64,000 nucleotides of DNA from JBDRDD01 sp043821115 (GTDB lineage Bacteria > CAYTYR01 > UBA6262 > DAOVJB01). A model generated the notes under the pieces. It searched no databases. It worked only from the letters and a program-made list of their open reading frames with translations, and was not told the DNA's origin. How positions within the stretch are numbered: position 1 is the stretch's first letter; every line of letters starts with the position of its first letter. Shown in pieces: positions 61,584-64,000 of the stretch. The stretch spans positions 1-64,000 of the forward strand of contig JBDRDD010000022.1 of NCBI GenBank assembly GCA_043821115.1. Direction: 5' to 3'. The translations under genes were made by a program, and so were the position numbers.

Positions 61584-63950
61584 TCAGCGAAGAATTAACT
61601 TTCCATCATCAATAACAACTTCTTTTATATTTGTCCTCAAGGCCCAGTCAGCCGTGGGCTCAAGCGAAAACTCCCTGTTAACAAAAGAGCCATAAAGAAA
61701 GGCAGGCAGCACGAAAGGTCCTGCCCTTAGGGTTTTTACCCTTGTAATAAGAGCATTCTTATCACGGTCTATATAAACACTGCCTTCAACAAGTACAGGC
61801 AACCTTAAGCCCGCTATCCTTACATTTCCCGTTATTTGCAGTAAACCATCTCGCAAAAAAACCTCTGTATCTTTTAGAACTTTGTTCTTATCCTTGGCTA
61901 ATACGAAATTCTTCAGACTTTGCTCACTTATAACAATCTCCGGACTTATCTGTTCTATACCAAATACCAGTATATTGCTTCTTTCCATAAGCTCGCCAAT
62001 GCTTAGCCAAAGATCCCCTACCTCCACTCTCATTTTCTCAACACCGACACCGTTTATTATAATATTCTCCGCACTGATGATGACCTTTTTGAACTTCCCC
62101 TGTTTTGTTCTTGTCTGGGAAAAAGCAATGATGTCAACATTTAGCCCCTCCCGGACACCCATAAGAGAAGCAAGGGATTTCTTTAATTCGGCTCTTATCT
62201 GGTCAATGCTGACATCTTCCACGGGTTTTATGTCACGCTTGTACACGATACCCGTTGAGCCATCCGGCAGGGCAAATTCATCAAGCACGCTGAACATATT
62301 AGCAAATGACGCCTCTTTTTTCTCTATTTTATGCACAACCTCATCATAATGGGGAACAGTGAACGCAGGTCCCCTGTTCCCTGTTTTATATATCAGGTAA
62401 TCGGTGAATTCACCGACATTTTTGTTGTAGCTTATTGGATAAGCCGCAAGCTTGTTTACCAGGGTATATATTTCAAAAGATGAACTGTGAAAATAGGGAT
62501 GGTTTGACACTACCCTGACCAGGGCAAAGGGCCTGCCTGAAGAGTTTGAATCACGCACTATTTTAGAAAATATCTCCCTGTGCATCCAGTCCTCATCCTT
62601 CGGAACATAGGAAGAATATAAGCTTAGATTTCCAATTGGGGTTGAAAAACCGACCCTTGAAGGAAAAGCAGAAAAGCTAAACGAAAACAGTAAGTATTGA
62701 GTAACACCTACTATCAAAATACATGCTATAATCAGTTTTTTTACTAACTTTTTTTCTATTAAGCTGATAAAAGCAACAGAAATTATACTGACCGCCGGCA
62801 GATACGGTATGCTGAACCTGGCATCCTTGTTTCTGACAAGAATCAATATAATATAAGGAGCTACTATCCATAGCAGTAAAAGAATCCTTTCTTTCTTCCA
62901 TTTAACCAAAAAAATAACCAAACCAATAATAAATAGAATAAAGAACACCAGCTGAACCTGAATAGCGAGTTCCTTAAAATAATAAAAAACAGAACTCAGG
63001 CTAAAAAGAGAAGGATCTCCTTCAGAGACTGCTATTGTCCCTACATTTGAGGTGACATGGCGAAATAATTTGGTGAAATTATGCAGATACCAAGGACCCG
63101 CTATAACAAACGAGGCCCATGCGGCCATGCATAGGTTTTTAATATTCTCGTGGACCTCGAAGTTTGCCTTTGAAAGTTTTGCCAGACGCCACAACACAAA
63201 AAATGCACCAAATATAAATATTAGGTTATAGGGAAGTGCAAAAAACAGGCACATAAAAACTGATAGCAAAAAAAGGACAGAATATAGATAGAATAACAAC
63301 TTGCCTTCAATTCTTTGGAAAATCCGCACCTTTACCAGGCTAACGGGTATAATGAGAAAAAACAGGAAACTCCACTTGGTAAGCATCCCTATGCCGAAAA
63401 GTATGCCGAAGATGATTGAATGATCTCTTCTTGAGAAATCCTCGCTCATTATAAGGAAGTAGATAGTCATCGTGACGATTGCCATGAGTGCAACGTCTAT
63501 AAGGCATGAGCGCGACAGATAAATTGGGAACTGGTACATTGATACAAGAAATGCCGCGACAAGTCCCACGGTGGAATCGAAGAAGTGTTTACCTATTTTG
63601 TATGTGAAAAAAGCCGCAAGCGCCAGGTAGAATATATTTGTCATGGCCGCACCGGAATGGGAGACACCGAAAAGAAGGTGACTCGGGATGAGTGTAATGT
63701 GGTAAAAAGGCGGATAATAGGAAGATACGTCAAGAAGCCTGCCGAACATATCAAGTGAAGGCTGGGTAATGATGTCAAAATATTCTATACTTAAGCGAAG
63801 ATGTGTTGACTGGTCCCAGGAAGGCGGACGGCTGTCATTGGCAAGCCATATGAGATTAGTAATCGCAAGAAAACACACCAGAACGAACAGAAGAAGTGTG
63901 GCCACTACCCTGTCCCTTTGCTTTTTCAAGTCCTCATATGCTATATCCAT
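61584..63950 (-). CDS. Membrane glycosyltransferase (family 39/ArnT-like) fused to an LmeA/DUF2993-like domain
   Basis: 788 residues. The N-terminal ~560 have about 12 membrane segments, with the first-loop DSRPPSWDQSTHLRLSI typical of GT-C mannosyl/arabinosyltransferases using polyprenyl-phosphate sugars. From about 575 to the end is a soluble periplasmic-type domain whose repeated strands (VRIAGLRLPVLVEGSVYIDRD, read in part) fit LmeA/DUF2993. Such a fusion is unusual. The preceding GT2 gene may supply its donor. The start ATG overlaps a stop (TAATG) of the gene entering from the right. Confidence 0.82.
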   Translation of the reverse strand: MDIAYEDLKKQRDRVVATLLLFVLVCFLAITNLIWLANDSRPPSWDQSTHLRLSIEYFDIITQPSLDMFGRLLDVSSYYPPFYHITLIPSHLLFGVSHSGAAMTNIFYLALAAFFTYKIGKHFFDSTVGLVAAFLVSMYQFPIYLSRSCLIDVALMAIVTMTIYFLIMSEDFSRRDHSIIFGILFGIGMLTKWSFLFFLIIPVSLVKVRIFQRIEGKLLFYLYSVLFLLSVFMCLFFALPYNLIFIFGAFFVLWRLAKLSKANFEVHENIKNLCMAAWASFVIAGPWYLHNFTKLFRHVTSNVGTIAVSEGDPSLFSLSSVFYYFKELAIQVQLVFFILFIIGLVIFLVKWKKERILLLLWIVAPYIILILVRNKDARFSIPYLPAVSIISVAFISLIEKKLVKKLIIACILIVGVTQYLLFSFSFSAFPSRVGFSTPIGNLSLYSSYVPKDEDWMHREIFSKIVRDSNSSGRPFALVRVVSNHPYFHSSSFEIYTLVNKLAAYPISYNKNVGEFTDYLIYKTGNRGPAFTVPHYDEVVHKIEKKEASFANMFSVLDEFALPDGSTGIVYKRDIKPVEDVSIDQIRAELKKSLASLMGVREGLNVDIIAFSQTRTKQGKFKKVIISAENIIINGVGVEKMRVEVGDLWLSIGELMERSNILVFGIEQISPEIVISEQSLKNFVLAKDKNKVLKDTEVFLRDGLLQITGNVRIAGLRLPVLVEGSVYIDRDKNALITRVKTLRAGPFVLPAFLYGSFVNREFSLEPTADWALRTNIKEVVIDDGKLILR

Positions 63951-64000
63951 TATTTACCTTTTATTTTTTTCTGGATGAGTGTATTTGCTTTAGTATCCAA
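63950..64000 (-). CDS. C-terminal tail of an upstream protein (window edge)
   Basis: Sixteen residues and a TAA stop are visible (LDTKANTLIQKKIKGK), ending in TAATG overlap with the next gene. The coupling suggests a real gene, probably another envelope or glycosyltransferase gene, but nothing else can be said. Confidence 0.5.
   Translation of the reverse strand: MDTKANTLIQKKIKGK

Noticed and set aside
1..64000. CRISPR arrays, insertion sequences or phage genes
   Set aside because: I saw no spaced direct repeats, transposase motifs or phage structural genes; the ssrA islet is the only transfer signal.

Overview
The window reads as a gene-dense stretch of a diderm (outer-membrane, LPS-type) bacterial chromosome. 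KDO synthesis (kdsD, kdsC, kdsA, kdsB), a heptose-kinase-like gene, LptA, an LptC-like gene, an LpxL-like acyltransferase and outer-membrane barrel proteins show the envelope type. The mixture of short archaeal-style LeuC/LeuD, an archaeal-type Psd and several unassignable envelope proteins suggests an uncultivated lineage. My best guess is Omnitrophota (OP3) or a neighbouring PVC-type group. This is inference from gene content; no 16S or phylogeny is available here. All 68 protein genes I call, and the tmRNA, lie on the minus strand. The only plus-strand gene is a tRNA-Leu.

Layout, left to right (transcription runs right to left). 1-3.6 kb: comEC (cut by the edge), a HAMP membrane protein and an unknown gene, behind a clear sigma70-type promoter. 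3.6-12.1 kb: cca, a five-gene oligopeptide ABC transporter, a THEP1-type NTPase and truA. 12.2-20.9 kb: asd plus the leucine/isoleucine-valine genes leuB, leuD, leuC, leuA, ilvC, ilvN, with the phosphatidylethanolamine genes pssA and psd embedded. 20.9-25.7 kb: pfkA, accA, two outer-membrane-type proteins and a probable lipoprotein. 25.7-30.1 kb: a methyl-cycle cluster (ahcY, PfkB kinase, metK) and a sugar nucleotidyltransferase. 30.2-34.8 kb: queuosine-precursor transporter, queD, murI, a cell-wall amidase and a phosphoesterase. 34.8-36.9 kb: a 2-kb islet (GH10 xylanase plus ZIP metal transporter) bounded by 46-bp perfect direct repeats of the 3' end of the tmRNA gene. 36.8-37.8 kb: ssrA (tmRNA), smpB and tRNA-Leu. 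37.9-40.3 kb: a cyclic-di-GMP module (PilZ protein, HD-GYP phosphodiesterase, GEMM-I-like riboswitch and promoter). 40.4-48.9 kb: adk, ispG, rseP, dxr, cdsA, uppS, frr, pyrH, tsf, rpsB. 48.8-59.3 kb: a tail-anchored TS-N/UBA-like protein, a Xer recombinase, LPS export and KDO genes with pyrG and a transaldolase. 59.4-64 kb: DUF3108, ICMT-like methyltransferase, a DPM1-type glycosyltransferase and a glycosyltransferase fused to an LmeA/DUF2993-like domain.

The points most worth following are the integrase-less islet at ssrA; the riboswitch-HD-GYP-PilZ module; leuA, which has no ATG, GTG or TTG start upstream of its catalytic motif; the overlap of smpB with the tmRNA 5' end together with an unusual Cys-ending tag peptide; and the glycosyltransferase-LmeA fusion.
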